A stretch of 6,627 nt of DNA from the NCBI GenBank assembly GCA_903858055.1, contig CAIOHM010000456.1, positions 1 through 6,627 of the forward strand. Direction: 5' to 3'. The translations under genes and the position numbers were made by a program. This stretch comes from an uncultured delta proteobacterium (GTDB lineage: Bacteria; Myxococcota_A; Polyangia; Polyangiales; Polyangiaceae). This document shows positions 5,339 through 6,627 of this stretch, piece after piece; position 1 is the stretch's first letter; every line of letters begins with the position of its first letter. Under the pieces are notes generated by a model. That model saw nothing but the letters and a program-made list of their open reading frames with translations. It ran no database searches and was not told the DNA's origin.

Positions 5339-6627
5339 ATGTTCCTGCGACGTTTCACGGCGCTGACCGCGCTCGCACTCGCCACGTCCCTCACCGCTTG
5401 TTCGCCAGGGTCGCCCGCGGCTGCGCGTGCACCCGAGCGCTCGTCGGCCGGTGACGAGTGGCTGCGCCGCGCCGAGCAGTCGTATGCGCAGGGTGACTTC
5501 ATCGACGCCGACGAAGCGGCGGTGCAGGCCTGGGCCGCAGGTGCTCGAAGCGAGGCGGCGGTGAACCTGCGTGCGAAGCTCGGGCTCGCACGCCTCGACT
5601 GGGCCGACGTGGTCGCCGCAACGGAGGGTCGTACGGGGGCCGATACGCGCGGCTACCGTGCGCGGGCGCTCTGGTACGCGGGCCGCATCGAGGAGGCTTC
5701 GGCGGAAATCGAGGCGTTGCTCCGTGACCCAAAGGTCCGGGATTCCTGGGCCAAAGAGGTCGCCCCGCTCGCCCGCGCGGGTGCGGGCCGCAAGCCTTAC
5801 GCCATCGAGTCGTCGTGGAGCACCGTGGGGGTCGAGCTCCCCTCGAGCGGCAGCGCGTTCGTCGTGCCGGTCGAACTCGACGGCAAGCAGGTCCTCGCCG
5901 TCGTCGCAACCTCGACCGCGGAGGTCGTGCTCGACGCCGCGACGCACAAAGATCCCGAGTGGGTGAACCTCCGCTTTGGTGGCCGCTTCGAGGTGCGCGA
6001 CGTGCCCGCGCTCGTGAAGGATCTCTCGAACTATTCGCGCCTCTTCGACGCGCCCATCGAGCTCCTCATCGGCACGCGTGCGCTGCGCGAGCTCCACGCC
6101 ACGCTCGACCGCCGCGGCTCGCAGCTCGTGGTGCGCCGTGACGAGGCCACGGCTCCTCCGCAGGCCACCGTGCTGAACGCCCGCTATTTGCGGGGCGGCG
6201 GCCTCCTCGTGCCCGTCGGCTTCGAGCACGGCAAGACCGCGACGCGCTTCAACGAGCTCGTCGACTCGATGCTCTTCTTCGCGCTCACGGTCGACGGCGA
6301 GCGCTGGGCGCAGGTGGGCGTCGACAAGGCCACCCTCGCGACGGACCCGGCGCTCAAGAAGCCCACGGGCATCGTGCCGCTCGTCACCATCGGCTCCTTC
6401 GAGTTCCCGCGCATCCCCGCCATCGAGGGCTTCGGCGCCTTCGACGTGCGCACGTCGGTCGACTTCCGCCTCGATGGCGTGCTCGGCGCGAACCTCCTGC
6501 AACTCTTCCGCGTGACCTTCGCCGGGCAAGGTGAGCGCCTTTGGCTCGAGAGCGACGTCGAACCCTTCGTGGTCCCCGCCGCGGAGCCCGCGCCTGCCCC
6601 CGCGGTGCTGCCTGCCTCCGCGGGAGA
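5339..6627 (+). CDS. Lipoprotein with TPR-like region and two degenerate retropepsin-like domains (3' end outside window)
   Basis: The frame is open from ATG 5339 to the window edge (429 aa so far, no stop). Residues 1-21 form a lipoprotein signal peptide with lipobox LTAC (C21). Residues about 40-140 are alanine- and leucine-rich helices with TPR-like spacing (RRAEQSYAQGDFIDADEAA; ALWYAGRIEEASAEIEALL). Two domains resembling retroviral-type aspartic proteases follow. The first (about 173-267) has VPVELDGKQVLAVVATSTAE and IELLIGTRALREL. The second (about 289-405) has FALTVDGERWAQVGVDKATL and ends with DGVLGANLLQLFRVTFAGQG, the characteristic GxLG-xxLL-F block. The catalytic DTG is ATS (190-192) in the first and DKA (329-331) in the second, so protease activity is doubtful. 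The visible end is alanine/proline-rich. It may be a periplasmic binding or scaffold protein; this is inference. Confidence 0.8.
   Translation, partial: MFLRRFTALTALALATSLTACSPGSPAAARAPERSSAGDEWLRRAEQSYAQGDFIDADEAAVQAWAAGARSEAAVNLRAKLGLARLDWADVVAATEGRTGADTRGYRARALWYAGRIEEASAEIEALLRDPKVRDSWAKEVAPLARAGAGRKPYAIESSWSTVGVELPSSGSAFVVPVELDGKQVLAVVATSTAEVVLDAATHKDPEWVNLRFGGRFEVRDVPALVKDLSNYSRLFDAPIELLIGTRALRELHATLDRRGSQLVVRRDEATAPPQATVLNARYLRGGGLLVPVGFEHGKTATRFNELVDSMLFFALTVDGERWAQVGVDKATLATDPALKKPTGIVPLVTIGSFEFPRIPAIEGFGAFDVRTSVDFRLDGVLGANLLQLFRVTFAGQGERLWLESDVEPFVVPAAEPAPAPAVLPASAG

Noticed and set aside
4198..5502. 434-codon minus-strand frame opposite hemB
   Set aside because: hemB is unambiguous on the plus strand; the antisense translation has no domain features.
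5213..6529. 438-codon minus-strand frame opposite the TPR/retropepsin-like gene
   Set aside because: The plus frame has a lipobox and a duplicated domain pattern and stays open to the window edge; the minus frame is compositionally a shadow.

Overview
This window is GC-rich and densely coding. It holds six protein genes in two divergent groups: three read on the minus strand (128-3143) and three on the plus strand (3302 to the right edge). No rRNA, tRNA, CRISPR array, transposase or phage gene is visible. The strong G/C bias at third codon positions, the two lipoprotein genes, the membrane-anchored sulfatase-modifying-factor-like protein and the TPR plus retropepsin-like lipoprotein suggest a chromosomal segment of a large-genome, Gram-negative deltaproteobacterium-type organism, most likely a myxobacterium (Myxococcota, Polyangiales-like). 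That placement is inferred from gene style, not from a marker gene.

Left edge (1-116): three tandem copies of a 40-bp unit, probably continuing to the left of the window. They lie just downstream of the last minus-strand gene.

Minus-strand group: a CNNM/DUF21-CBS-CorC membrane protein (1830-3143) comes first. A 95-bp, locally AT-richer gap follows. Next is a fumarylacetoacetate hydrolase (FAH) family enzyme (946-1734), whose stop overlaps by ATGA the start of a membrane-anchored FGE/SUMF1-fold protein (128-949). The last two genes are almost certainly co-translated. The FGE-like protein keeps the fold motifs but lacks the copper-binding cysteine pair of true formylglycine-generating enzymes.

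Divergent intergenic region (3144-3301): 158 bp that should hold the promoters of both groups. It contains a 12-bp perfect palindrome.

Plus-strand group: an unrecognised lipoprotein with a single canonical EF-hand calcium loop (3302-4204); hemB, porphobilinogen synthase of the non-cysteine (Pseudomonas-like) metal-site class (4267-5256); and a lipoprotein with an N-terminal TPR-like region and two degenerate retropepsin-like domains (5339 to beyond the window). Gaps of 62 and 82 bp with no clear terminator make a shared transcript possible. Only hemB has a firm pathway assignment (tetrapyrrole synthesis).

I did not find a clearly new multi-gene system. The observations most worth following are the paired, catalytically degenerate aspartic-protease-like lipoprotein, the FAH/FGE-like translational coupling, the abrupt codon-usage patch over the hemB active site, and the 40-bp repeat array.
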